Shown piece by piece: positions 55,221-64,000 of a stretch of 64,000 bases of DNA. The notes under the pieces are model-generated. The model was not told where the DNA came from. It searched no databases and saw nothing but the letters and a program-made list of their open reading frames with translations. The position numbers and the translations under genes are program-made. Each line of letters starts with the position of its first letter. Position 1 is the first letter of the stretch. The stretch covers positions 186,001 through 250,000 of the forward strand of contig CAVNUY010000006.1 of assembly GCA_963691655.1 (NCBI GenBank). Direction: 5' to 3'. The DNA comes from Toxonevra muliebris. Its lineage: Eukaryota > Arthropoda > Insecta > Diptera > Pallopteridae.

Positions 55221-56075
55221 CGGTATGCTAGAGTCCTGGACTGAAAACGGACCGATAGTAAATTTGCCGTTATTGAGCGGCATTCTGTACGACTAAGAAA
55301 AGGTGTCGGAGCTAAAAGAATTGCCAACAAAAAGATTAAATAATATACATACAAGTAAGTTTTGGTGTTTAATATAAAATTAATTTTATCATTAATACAT
55401 ATATGCAGTTTTGCCAGATCGAAAATCACAACAAACCATGCGTTGTACGAAAGGTTTGTGTATTTGATGAAAGAAAGACGATGTCAGGTCTCAAGGATTT
55501 GCCAAAAAGCAAAAGGAGATGTCCTTAATTTTTGGGAGAGTGTCATTCTGCAGTTGAATAGTCTGGGACTATCAACTACGGATTGCTAGTTCCTTGGAAA
55601 AAAGTGTGGTTGGATTATAAGTGCTACAGAAAGCGGATATTGTCCACTAATAAGTTTTTTTTAACGATTTGGAGGAGTCTGTCATTGCATTAATTGGCAT
55701 GCACATGAGTACATCAGGCATTAGAGGAACTGTGGCCTGTGGGTTGGAAACAGCATCACACATTTCAACGACGGTAAAAGAGAACGAACTGGATATGTCC
55801 CTGCAATCGGCGCCTGAGAATACAAGTAGTCCTAGAAACTCCAAATTATTTTTGCATGCTTCCTCTTCCTCTTAAGATATAAGTGCAGCGACTACCGACT
55901 CAATTTCTTGAACAATTAACTGAAAAATATATCTTTTTCCACTAAATGTTGCAAAATGAATATATTTTGTTATTTTCTTATGCTTATTTTTACCAAAACA
56001 GCTGATTTCGAAAAATGAATTTTGGTTTTTTAGTTGGCAACGCCAGATGGTATGCTACGCTGATCGTAGCATACC
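55221..56075 (+). mobile_element. Harbinger-like fragment with myb/SANT-type ORF
   Basis: Bases 55400-55700 encode, in broken frames, LYERFVYLMKERRCQVSRIC, KAKGDVLNFWESVILQLNSL and KKVWLDYKCYRKRILST, a myb/SANT-like DNA-binding domain of the sort that accompanies Harbinger transposases. A further frame (55669-55875) continues it. GGTATGCTA at 55221 and TAGCATACC at the right end are possible terminal repeats; the right end is itself a hairpin (56047-56077). There is no transposase. Confidence 0.6.
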
Positions 56076-56077
56076 AT
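56047..56077. repeat. Perfect 13-bp-arm palindrome
   Basis: ATGGTATGCTACG (56047-56059) pairs exactly with CGTAGCATACCAT (56065-56077) around a five-base loop CTGAT. It is at the right edge of the Harbinger-like fragment. Confidence 0.9.
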
Positions 56078-56229
56078 GTTTCCTTTTTGCTTAGTGTAGC
56101 TCCGAATTCGTATGGCCGCAAAATCGGATGCTAGTATATGAGTGTATATCTTGGCTTACGTGGTCTGTCGAGGTTATTTTCTTTTTTTTTCAATTTGTGA
56201 TTAAAAATAAAATTAAAATTATAATTACT

Positions 56230-56910
56230 ACACTGTCCTAATTATCTTCTAATCCCTTCAGGTAATTTATTACTTCCTGTTTTTAAAGGGAACTGTATTC
56301 TGATTTCTTTCAGGATAGGGCAACTGCCAATAAGGTGGGCCACATCTTCTACCTCGTCTAAATTGCATAAGAAGCTAAATTTCTTTTGAATAGAATCATA
56401 TACATATATTCGTATGCAAAAATAGCGTTTCGCTTCTCGCTTTACAAGTTAAATTACTTCTCCACTGATCGTATTCAAAAAAATATACTCTCCCTACAGA
56501 AGAATTTAAATATTTGAAAATACGATTACTTTTAAATGCTTTTTCTATTCTTTCTTTTGAGCCTTTGACTGTCTAGTCATGAGATTCTAACCATACAGCC
56601 TCCCACTAAATTCAATTTCACGTCGAACTCTACTCTATGTTGACGCTTTCATATAGGTTTTTCATATGTTTAACAAAGAAAATACCTTTAGAAAGTATCT
56701 TTTTCGAAAATTTGTTAGGAAGTCTATTTTCTTTATACATATAGTTCTTAATATATAGCGTTCAAATTCTAGAGCATAGTTAAGTGTGTTAAAAGGTAGA
56801 ATAAAAATTCTTTTCAAAAAATATCGCTGTAGATTGTACACTTCCTCGAATGAGTTTGTGTTGATCTGTATACCACCACAAACATCTTCCACTTCGCTCC
56901 AAAGGTGCAT
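56230..56910 (-). pseudogene. LINE C-terminal (post-RT) fragment
   Basis: The minus strand encodes SEVEDVCGGIQINTNSFEEV, LQRYFLKRIFILPFNTLNYA and, in another frame, FLCNLDEVEDVAHLIGSCPI, a post-RT region with a Cys/His motif seen in some insect LINEs. The clade is uncertain. Frames are broken and no RT is present. Confidence 0.6.
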
Positions 56911-57190
56911 ATTTATTATTTATAAAAGCCTGCTAAGTTACGTTTTCATATTTTTGAACGTCTGAGTCCTTTTTTCGATATGTTTTAGAAAAATCATTCT
57001 TAGCTCATTATATTTATTCCATTATATACCATTTTTCATTTTACTTTAATAGCACAATGTAAGGAGTGAGATCGAAGAAATCTTAACATATATAAAATTC
57101 AATAATTTTTAAACGGTTGATCTTAGAGTTTTGATTTTTTTTTTATTTAATTGATAATATTTTACAAATTACAGAAAAATATAACTTTTA
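56911..57190. other. PIP4K intronic spacer
   Basis: Nothing recognised. Confidence 0.4.
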
Positions 57191-57195
57191 TAGTT

Positions 57196-58160
57196 CTAAC
57201 TACTATTTATGAACTCGTGGACCTTTTTTGGTAAGCCTTCCATTAGAGATTTGATAGTTGTTGCAGACACCTCTTTGGAACAGTTTGTCCATCCCCTTTT
57301 AAAATCTTCAATATTTTGGAACACCTTTCTTGTGCTCTTTAAGTTTCTTTTCAAAAGAGCCCAATATCTCTCCACTGGTCTTAGCTCCAGACAATTTGAA
57401 GGATTGGCCTCTCTTGGTACAAAAACTATGTTTTCTTGTCGTAGTGACATGATGCCAAATCGGGCCAAAAACATGTGGACGCATTGTGCTCTCTTATGAA
57501 AGGAAGGAAGAAGTCTATTTTTCAAACATTCTTTGATGTATATTTCGGTATTTATAGAGCCCTCTGTAACAAATGACTTGATTCTTTTGCCGCAACTGCA
57601 TATAGCTTGCCATACCAGAAATTTTTAGGCAATTTTGTCTGCTTTTGGATTCTAAATTGTTCTTCGACATTTCCTCGAGCATCAGCAACATAAAAATTTT
57701 GACCCGGAAGCTGCGTAAAATCTGCCAGTATATACGTTTCGTCGTCCATTATACAACATGAATATTTTTGTATGAAATTCGATTTTAATTTACGAGCCCT
57801 ACTTTTGGCGTCTAAATTTTTCGCAGTATCCCTGTTTTTCTATGTTTTCAAACCTTCATTGTCCTTAACTTTTCGCACCAAATAGTCGGAGCACTGGGTT
57901 AACCGGGCAGCTTTTCTACCAGATGTGCTTGGAGATCTTTTAAATATGCTTTCTATTTTCTTGGCTATCCTAATATCATGTGGTCCTTGTTTTCTTCCCG
58001 AAACAGGTTTCCTATCGATGGTCAAATTCTCCTGAAACTGTTTAATAACATTGGAAACAGTTTGGCAGACCTTTCTTTGTTCAATTTTTTGTAGGACCAA
58101 TTTGGATTTTTTGAAAATTTTTAATAATTTTAAGACGTACTTCTTTTTTCACTCATTTTG
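57196..58160 (-). pseudogene. Tc1/mariner-superfamily transposase (same family), copy 2
   Basis: In minus order: a DNA-binding part (QKIEQRKVCQTVSNVIKQFQ, SGRKQGPHDIRIAKKIESIF), then MDDETYILADFTQLPGQNFY with the first aspartate. After a deleted or shifted segment it has FVPREANPSNCLELRPVERY and WALLKRNLKSTRKVF. The middle part with the second aspartate is altered (MFLARFGIMSLRQ in place of FWPDLATCHYG). It is decayed and non-functional. Confidence 0.8.
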
Positions 58161-58520
58161 ATCAAACAATAAATCAACATGTTTGTCATTAAAAATAACA
58201 ACTGACATATTTTTCAAAGATAACTAGATCAAAGAAATTTTTAAATTTTACACCTTTAGATTGTCTGCTATTAACGTATGCCAGTAAAGTAGATAGACAA
58301 ATTTCAAATCTAAAAAGAAAAAGGCTTTGACAATTCTAATAATTTTTAGATCAAATTACGGTTACAAAAAAGATGAAATCTTTTGAGCTAGTAGCCCGAT
58401 TTTTAAAAACTAAAGTATTTTATTTTGTAAATTTTTTAATTATTTTTACATTTGAAAAAAAAAAAATAAGAAACCAAGAATTATTATTTTTTAATAAAGT
58501 TTTAATTTTTCAGGAACCCC
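58161..58520. other. PIP4K intronic spacer
   Basis: Nothing recognised. Confidence 0.4.
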
Positions 58521-59400
58521 GCCCACTAATGTTTTTATGGTAGTGCCCGATACTCCCACAGCTGTTGAAGACCACTTGCTTTTAAAGTTTTGAAGGTCTT
58601 TGGCCACTTTTTTTTGTTAACCTCATCTCCCTTTTTTCTAAAGCCCAGTATCTCTCAATCGGCCTTAGCTCTGGACAGTTAGGCACCAAAATAACGTCAT
58701 TCCGTTGGAACCACTCAAAGGCCGCTTTGCCGTAGTGACATAAAGCGAGGTGATACTTTATGTTGGCGTAAAAATGGAAGCAACCTCTTTTGCAAGCATT
58801 GCTTCACATATATTCCACTGTTGATTGTACCCGATGCCACGAATAAACTGTTCCTTTTGCCACAACTACAAATTGCCTGCCAAACAAGGAATTTTTTTGG
58901 GAATTTGTCATATTTTTGGCTTCAACTTTATCCGCGATATTTCCTCGAGAATCAGCTGTATAAAATTTCTGCCCAGGAAGCTGGGAATAGCCAGCTAAAC
59001 GTCTATTACGCAACATTCGAATTTCTAACAAAATCTTGTTTCAGCCTTTTAGCTCATTGTTTTGTGGTTGCATTCTTGACGGTTTTTCTATCCGGAACTT
59101 TTTACACTTTGTACGTTTTCAGCCCAGATTCCTTCTTAGTCCTGCTCACGAAAGTTTCTGAGCAAACCGCCTTCCTCGCCAATTTCCTTCCCGATATGCT
59201 TGAATTTTTCGTCAGTATGGTCACAACTTTCTTCGCCTTCTCAAGATCATGTGCCCCTTTCTTTTTACCAGAGCCTTTCTTTCTAGCAATACACAATTCT
59301 ATCTTAAAGCGTTTAATAACGCGAGAAATGGTTTTAGGGTTAGCCTCTACCTCTTTGGCAATTTTTTTAAAAGACAACTAAGGTTGCTTTTGAAAATATT
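58521..59400 (-). pseudogene. Tc1/mariner-superfamily transposase (same family), copy 3
   Basis: The minus strand encodes MSFKKIAKEVEANPKTISRV and KGSGKKKGAHDLEKAKKVVT (59377-59102), then SQLPGQKFYTADSRGNIADK (near 58990), and later ALCHYGKAAFEWFQ and PNCPELRPIERYWALEKR (58740-58640). The usual MDDETY block with the first aspartate is missing. It lies less than 500 bases from copy 2, in the same orientation. Confidence 0.8.
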
Positions 59401-60299
59401 TAATAATATTTTCTTGCAGTTCCAGTTCGCTGGTCTTTTTTCCGTTGAATAAATTTCTATTGAATATAAACGACACATAATATTTTCTGACATTTAATTC
59501 AAAGCTTATAAGACACAAATTTTTAAATTTGAATCTTTCAATAGCACAGTATGGGAAGAAAAGTAACGGACAATTTAATTCGGAGCAGGCCTTATTCCAT
59601 TCGCCAATCGCGAGAGCGTATTTATTTTAGGCTCAAGTAAATTTTACAGCGTTACGAAAGTGGTCGCCCACCTGTCAACATTAAAAAATCTGGTCACCCA
59701 ATTTATTGGATAATTCTGGTCTCAAGCGGTGGTGAATAAAATTGAAGCGACAAACTGGATTTTTAGCAGCAAATTCGGTATTTCAAAAAAAAAAAAACAG
59801 TTCGGAAAAATTTAATGATAATTGGTGTTAATTACCAATACAGACTCACTCAGATTTAGATTGCCTGGCTCTCAGACTTAAAATCTATGTTAATAGTATA
59901 TGTTAAATATATTCATTTTTGAAATACATAGTATATGTAAGTAAAATTTAATTCACGATTTTTTTCGAAAAAAATATTTAACATTTTTCTTTCAAAATTA
60001 GTTTTCAATGTTAATAACACTATGCCCGAATTGGAGACTTCCTTTAGTGACAACCTGAGCTCCTAGGTGGTAAACCTAGTTTGAGTACGCTTAATCCTAG
60101 CTAGCTTAATGGTGCCAGCCGTTAGCTAGGTTAGCTCTTGTTTTCAAGGTATTTCATTTTCAATATTGGACAATTTGAGGCCTATAGATCACAAATATCG
60201 TTACTTTTTATACTATTTATTTAATATAATAAGTTCTGTTACAAGTTTAAAAAGCTGTTCAAGTTAAATGTAAAAACTTTTTGTACTTCAACAATTATT
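59401..60299. other. PIP4K intronic stretch
   Basis: Bases 59560-59800 are GC-richer but no protein motif is recognised. GCTAGCTTAATGG-type repeats occur near 60100-60140. Confidence 0.4.
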
Positions 60300-60790
60300 A
60301 ATTTGTTTATAAAAAGTTCATTCAAAATGGAATATTGCATCTTAGCCACTCGTGTCGTTTTAGCCTTGTGCGCAAGAGCAGAATCCTGCTGGGATACCCA
60401 TATATCCCCATTGAATAGAGTATTTGTTAAAGTACACCCTCCACAACATCTTCCTCCCCATCAAACCATTACTGATGTAGGGTGATGACCCCGCTGAACC
60501 CTTGGAATAACACTTTCTGCTTTTTTGAGCACAGATTTTATCATATTGTTTGTTTAAAGCTTCCTGCACAGTAAAGATTTATTCGTCTGTGACCATGATC
60601 ATTGTCCGTGTGCCACTACAAAAGTAGCTTGAATCTTTCAAGTTTAATTTTTTTCAACCGTACTGTTAACAAATGTCCAGTTGCCCGACGGAAAGCTTTC
60701 ATATTCAGATAATCTCGAATAAGTCTAGATATGGATCTGGAGGAAATATCCAGCTCTCTAGACATTATTTTCTTGTAATTTTTGAATTTT
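60300..60790 (-). pseudogene. Second Tc1-like transposase remnant
   Basis: The minus strand reads MSRELDISSRSISRLIRDYL and FRRATGHLLTVRLKKIKLER (60770-60640), then FTVQEALNKQYDKICAQKSR and decayed sequence. This arrangement (RELDIS helix-turn-helix, GHLLT, FTVEEAFNKQND) fits a Tc1/mariner-superfamily lineage different from the three copies at 47-59 kb. It is 3'-truncated and frame-broken. Confidence 0.7.
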
Positions 60791-60945
60791 TGACTGGGGT
60801 GTTGTGGATCGCATTTTTATTTTGGATAAAACTTCGAAAAAAATATTTTTTTCTGAAAATTTTAAAGCTTGAATTTGTAGTACGAGAAATAACCTCTCTT
60901 TGAATCGCAGAAGATCGGTCAAATTGTATTAAATTATACAAGTTA

Positions 60946-61855
60946 CCACCTTGATCAAAAAGTTCCCGGAATAACCATCATGTGGCGCTCCCATCGTTCC
61001 GATTTGAGTTCTGTGTTTTTTTGTTAAGTTGGTACATCTGCTTTTGATATTCTCTCTAAATCTTAGCATCATAGCTTGACATTTGCAAAAGTTACGTAGC
61101 CAAGAGTATATCTATCTCTGTGTGTGTTGGCGATTTTTTACAATTTTATTAAATTGTATTGTATTTAATTTTGCGTAAAAAACGGATTTAATGTTGAGCG
61201 AATGTTGGAAAAATGTTTCGACAACGATTCTCTAAAGAAAACGGTTCTTTACCAGTGGCACGAGCGGTTCAAAAGTGGTCGTGAGTCAATCGAAGATGAT
61301 GAACGTAGTGGCTGACCATCGACATCGAAAACCGACGAAAACGTGGATAAAGTAAACGAAATTTTGGTCAATAACCGCAAATTAACCATCAGAGAGTATT
61401 ATTTGGGGTTATGAGCCGTTTGCGTGAAGCAATTCGCCAAAAGAGACCAGAATTGTGGACAGAAAACTCGTGGATTTGGCACCATGATAACGCATCGTAG
61501 CACAGTGCCATCATTATTCGTAATTTTTTTACGAAAATGAAACAAATACCATCCAACAGCCGCTGAATTTACCTGTTTTGGCTCCCTGTGACTTCTTTCT
61601 GTTCAATCGAATTAAAACAACATTACGGGGAACGCGTTTCAGCAGCCGAGAGGAAGTAATGGAAAAATCACAGGAAGCACTGATGGACATACCGAAAACC
61701 GAATATAAAAAATGTTTCGAGGATTGGATCAAGCGCTAGCATAAGTGTGTTGCAATCGATGGGGATTACTTTGAAGGGGACAATTTAGATTTAGATGAAT
61801 AAACTTGTATTTTTAATTTTCTGAATAAATTCCGGGAGCTTTTTGATCACGGCGG
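60946..61855 (+). mobile_element. Mariner, internally deleted, copy 2
   Basis: TA-flanked ends CCACCTTGATCAAAAAGTTC and the decayed complement of CCGCCGTGATCAAAAAGCTC. The plus strand encodes FKSGRESIEDDERSG, the same TGA, PSTSKTDENVDKVNEILVNN, RKLTIREYYLG and, in other frames, the C-terminal mariner domains. The junction between NRKLTI and EYYLG is the same as in 26248-27166, so both copies descend from one deletion derivative. Confidence 0.88.
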
Positions 61856-61857
61856 TA

Positions 61858-63278
61858 TATCAATTACCGCAAAATTTGTGCTTTTACGATTTTGAAAAAT
61901 CTCTACTACTACTACGACTTTTGTAAATCGAATAAAAATGAAACAATATGGTAGAAAAACTTTATTTTTGATTCAAAATGGCAGGGTTCATTATTAAAGA
62001 GAAACAAAGCGAAAAATAGCAATGGAAATCAGTTCGTAATGCAATGCTCGCAAGTCCAGTAACTTGCAGTCGTTGCGCATGCCAAGCGAACAGTTCAATC
62101 GTATACGTTGCTCTGGATGGTATTTTGGCGGTTCATCTTCTTTCTTTGGCTATTTTGGTGGTGGTTTTTAATAAAAAAAAGAAGCGGAAAGCGTAATTTT
62201 TCATCAATTATTTTTTTAAAATGCGAAAAAGTTGTTGTAGACTAATTTGATTTTTTGCAACATATCGCGTCGAGCTCGCATATATTCTTTAAATTATAAA
62301 TATGAGTCATAAATATGTTCGCTTCTTTTTTTTTTTAATTTAACCGAAATTCGCTACAAAAGAGAACCTAACGTCAACATTGTGTACTTACATTTGAAAA
62401 ATTCTTTTCGTACCAAAAAAACTATTAGAAATTGCCGAAAAACTATTGCTGTGTTGAAATTTTGCATAAAAAATCACTTATAAGCATCAAATACACAAAG
62501 TAAGCTCGTCAAATGTCAAGAACTGAGTGGTCCGTAATACCCCTACAAAAATGGTTCCTAATTCCCCGAAGCACTTTTTTACAATATGGCTGCATATAAG
62601 TAGCACAATGCAAAATTTCTTGTCTGTGTCGAAGGCTTAAGGTTTCGCGTATATTATGAGAATATTTACCTGAGTTGGTTCTCTAAAAGTATGGACAAAT
62701 TAAATGAAACACAAAGTGAAAAAAAAATTTTCTAAGTATCAAATTTCTATTTGCTATAGAAGCGAAATAATTATACGTGTACACAAGCCGAGTACTGAGC
62801 GAAAAAAGAGCTGAGGGGAGCTGATAACAGTTATTTGTAACTGTGAACCATTACTAGGGGAAAAAATATGACGGGAAAAAACATTTCTTCGTGGTCCACA
62901 ATACCGCAGTCTCCCCTATGTAAAATCTTTTTTTTCGCAACATCTTAAAACCCAGACTTGAGGGAACAGAATTATAGTAAATTTCGTGACCAGAGAATTG
63001 ATGTATGAGTTTAATAGTGTCTTTAAACGAGTGTTCGATACAAGTACGTACTTGTTACCTTTTCCCGGTATTTTCGATGGCAGCAATTATGAAATTAAAA
63101 ATTGTACGAAATAGGTAAATTAGATGAGATACACATTCAAGTTCTTTTAAAAAAAATTTGGTTTCAAATTTCATCAACTTTTGGAAAATATTAAATACCA
63201 TAATGAAAATAAATTATTATTTTGCACTTAAAAATTATCACACAATAATGGTTGGTACAATACGTTAAGTGAACTTAC
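61858..63278. other. PIP4K intronic stretch
   Basis: AT-rich. No repeat or gene recognised; sequence between 62080 and 62160 is GC-richer but not identified. Confidence 0.4.
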
Positions 63279-63409
63279 TTGTGTATGGTTAAACGTGAGC
63301 TGAATACATTGCGCATAACAACAAAATAATATTGCACGCTCTCAACAGTTATCCTATACATACCCAAATATTGCGGTAAAAGAGTTTTGCCATGCTTTTC
63401 AACGACATA
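63279..63409 (-). CDS. PIP4K: PIP4K exon
   Basis: This 131-bp exon encodes YVVEKHGKTLLPQYLGMYRI, then TVESVQYYFVVMRNVFSSRL and TIH. It contains LLPQYLGMYR and VMRNVFS, core N-lobe strands of the PIP kinase fold including the hinge. Acceptor TTTCATAG, donor CAA/GTAAGTTC. It ends with two bases of a lysine codon (giving HKKFDLKGS when joined). Confidence 0.94.
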
Positions 63410-63528
63410 CTATGAAATCAAAACAAAAATTATTTTAACTTAAATCTGAACGGAATGCAATGAACACATCGTACACTAAACATAAACTAAAATGAAATTA
63501 AATTACTGGGCAGAAAAATATAACTTAC

Positions 63529-63778
63529 TGGATGGTATTGCTTCAAAAAAGCATGCATTCTTTCAATTTCTTCAGATGTTAAACTTTTTATGATAAAAAA
63601 TTTATCATAGCTTTGGTAAAATTGTGCTCCTGATTTTCCAGAAGATTCAATACGTAATGGCTGTGAACGCGTAAGTGACTCACGGTAATCAACATCATCC
63701 ACACCAAAACGTTCACGCAAATTCCGAAATACAAGTGGGCAATATTCTTTGACTTTAAAATGTGATGGCATATTTTCT
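63529..63778 (-). CDS. PIP4K: PIP4K exon
   Basis: This 250-bp exon encodes [20 protein letters not shown] and [20 protein letters not shown] through [20 protein letters not shown] to [24 protein letters not shown] is the dimer and N-lobe segment conserved in all PIP4Ks, and FIIKSL supplies the ATP-binding lysine (residue 97 of the part visible here). Acceptor TTTTTCAG, donor CCA/GTAAGTTA. The intron to the next exon is 119 bases. Confidence 0.95.
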
Positions 63779-63843
63779 CTGAAAAAAAGAAAACATCCTC
63801 AATTTTGCATAAAAATACTGACTATTTATTAAGCATTGCTTAC

Positions 63844-63941
63844 TTATTAAAGAGATGATTATCTACTTTAATTTTAGAATATGCGCGGAAATCGTCAGGC
63901 AAAAGCATCACAGGTATATTAACATGGCTCAATTCATTTAT
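63844..63941 (-). CDS. PIP4K: PIP4K exon (first seen in window)
   Basis: This 98-bp exon encodes [20 protein letters not shown], then [19 protein letters not shown] and [11 protein letters not shown] are highly conserved near residue 40-70 of PIP4Ks, so roughly 40 N-terminal residues are encoded beyond base 64000. Acceptor CTATTGTAG, donor AATAA/GTAAGC. Exons in the window together encode 358 residues in one frame; family members are about 400. Confidence 0.94.
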
Positions 63942-64000
63942 CTACAATAGGGGGTAGAACGAGGGAGTAAACTTTGTTAGTCATAAATGTATATAAGAGG

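Overview
This window is insect genomic DNA, AT-rich and packed with transposable elements. It most likely comes from a higher (brachyceran) fly; a tephritid is plausible but not proven. The evidence is one clearly recognisable host gene, a phosphatidylinositol 5-phosphate 4-kinase (PIP4K) with fly-like sequence and canonical introns, plus a repeat community typical of such genomes: CR1-, R1-, RTE-, LOA- and jockey-type LINEs, Ty3/gypsy, several mariner and Tc1-like lineages, hAT and P/THAP relatives, tRNA-derived SINEs and MITEs.

The host gene runs on the minus strand. Eight coding exons can be placed: 63941-63844, 63778-63529, 63409-63279, 54824-54656, 54580-54429, 46062-45968, 45916-45852 and 28450-28334. 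Joined, they total 1077 bases and stay in frame to a stop codon, giving 358 residues that lack only the N-terminus, which lies beyond base 64000. Three introns (about 8.4, 8.4 and 17.4 kb) hold most of the window's right half. Everything from 28.45 to 63.94 kb is therefore intronic or exonic PIP4K territory, and every transposon there sits inside the gene.

Bases 1-28 kb lie downstream of PIP4K and show no certain host exon. In order they hold: a P-element/THAP9-type transposase cut by the window edge (1-840); a decayed CR1-type LINE with ORF1, endonuclease and RT (2.8-6.65 kb); an R1-clade LINE remnant interrupted by a dimeric SINE with a 10-bp target duplication (7.9-9.9 kb); another SINE (10.8-11.1 kb); a jockey RT fragment (11.9-12.3 kb); an unidentified 157-residue ORF (14.8-15.3 kb); an RTE LINE split by a 6.4-kb LTR-element insertion that contains a Ty3/gypsy pol region (16.0-23.1 kb); a 1.85-kb long-inverted-repeat (foldback) element (23.4-25.2 kb); and a deleted mariner (26.2-27.2 kb).

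Within the 17.4-kb PIP4K intron are a MITE, a hAT-like element containing a long-TIR mariner, a mauritiana-type mariner, a LOA-type LINE carrying three DNA-transposon insertions, a second LINE with a 2A-like motif, and a second foldback copy interrupted by an RTE LINE. The 8.4-kb introns hold three related Tc1-like remnants, another mauritiana-type mariner, a half mariner, a Harbinger-like myb fragment, a LINE fragment, a further Tc1-like remnant and a second copy of the deleted mariner.

The most interesting observations are: a two-copy foldback family that carries the same internal pogo-like MITE in both copies; a roughly 30-bp core shared by structurally different SINEs; pairs of mariners sharing identical inactivating lesions; and several insertions where removing the element restores the host LINE reading frame. 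Family and clade names rest on motif reading by eye; no database search was possible.
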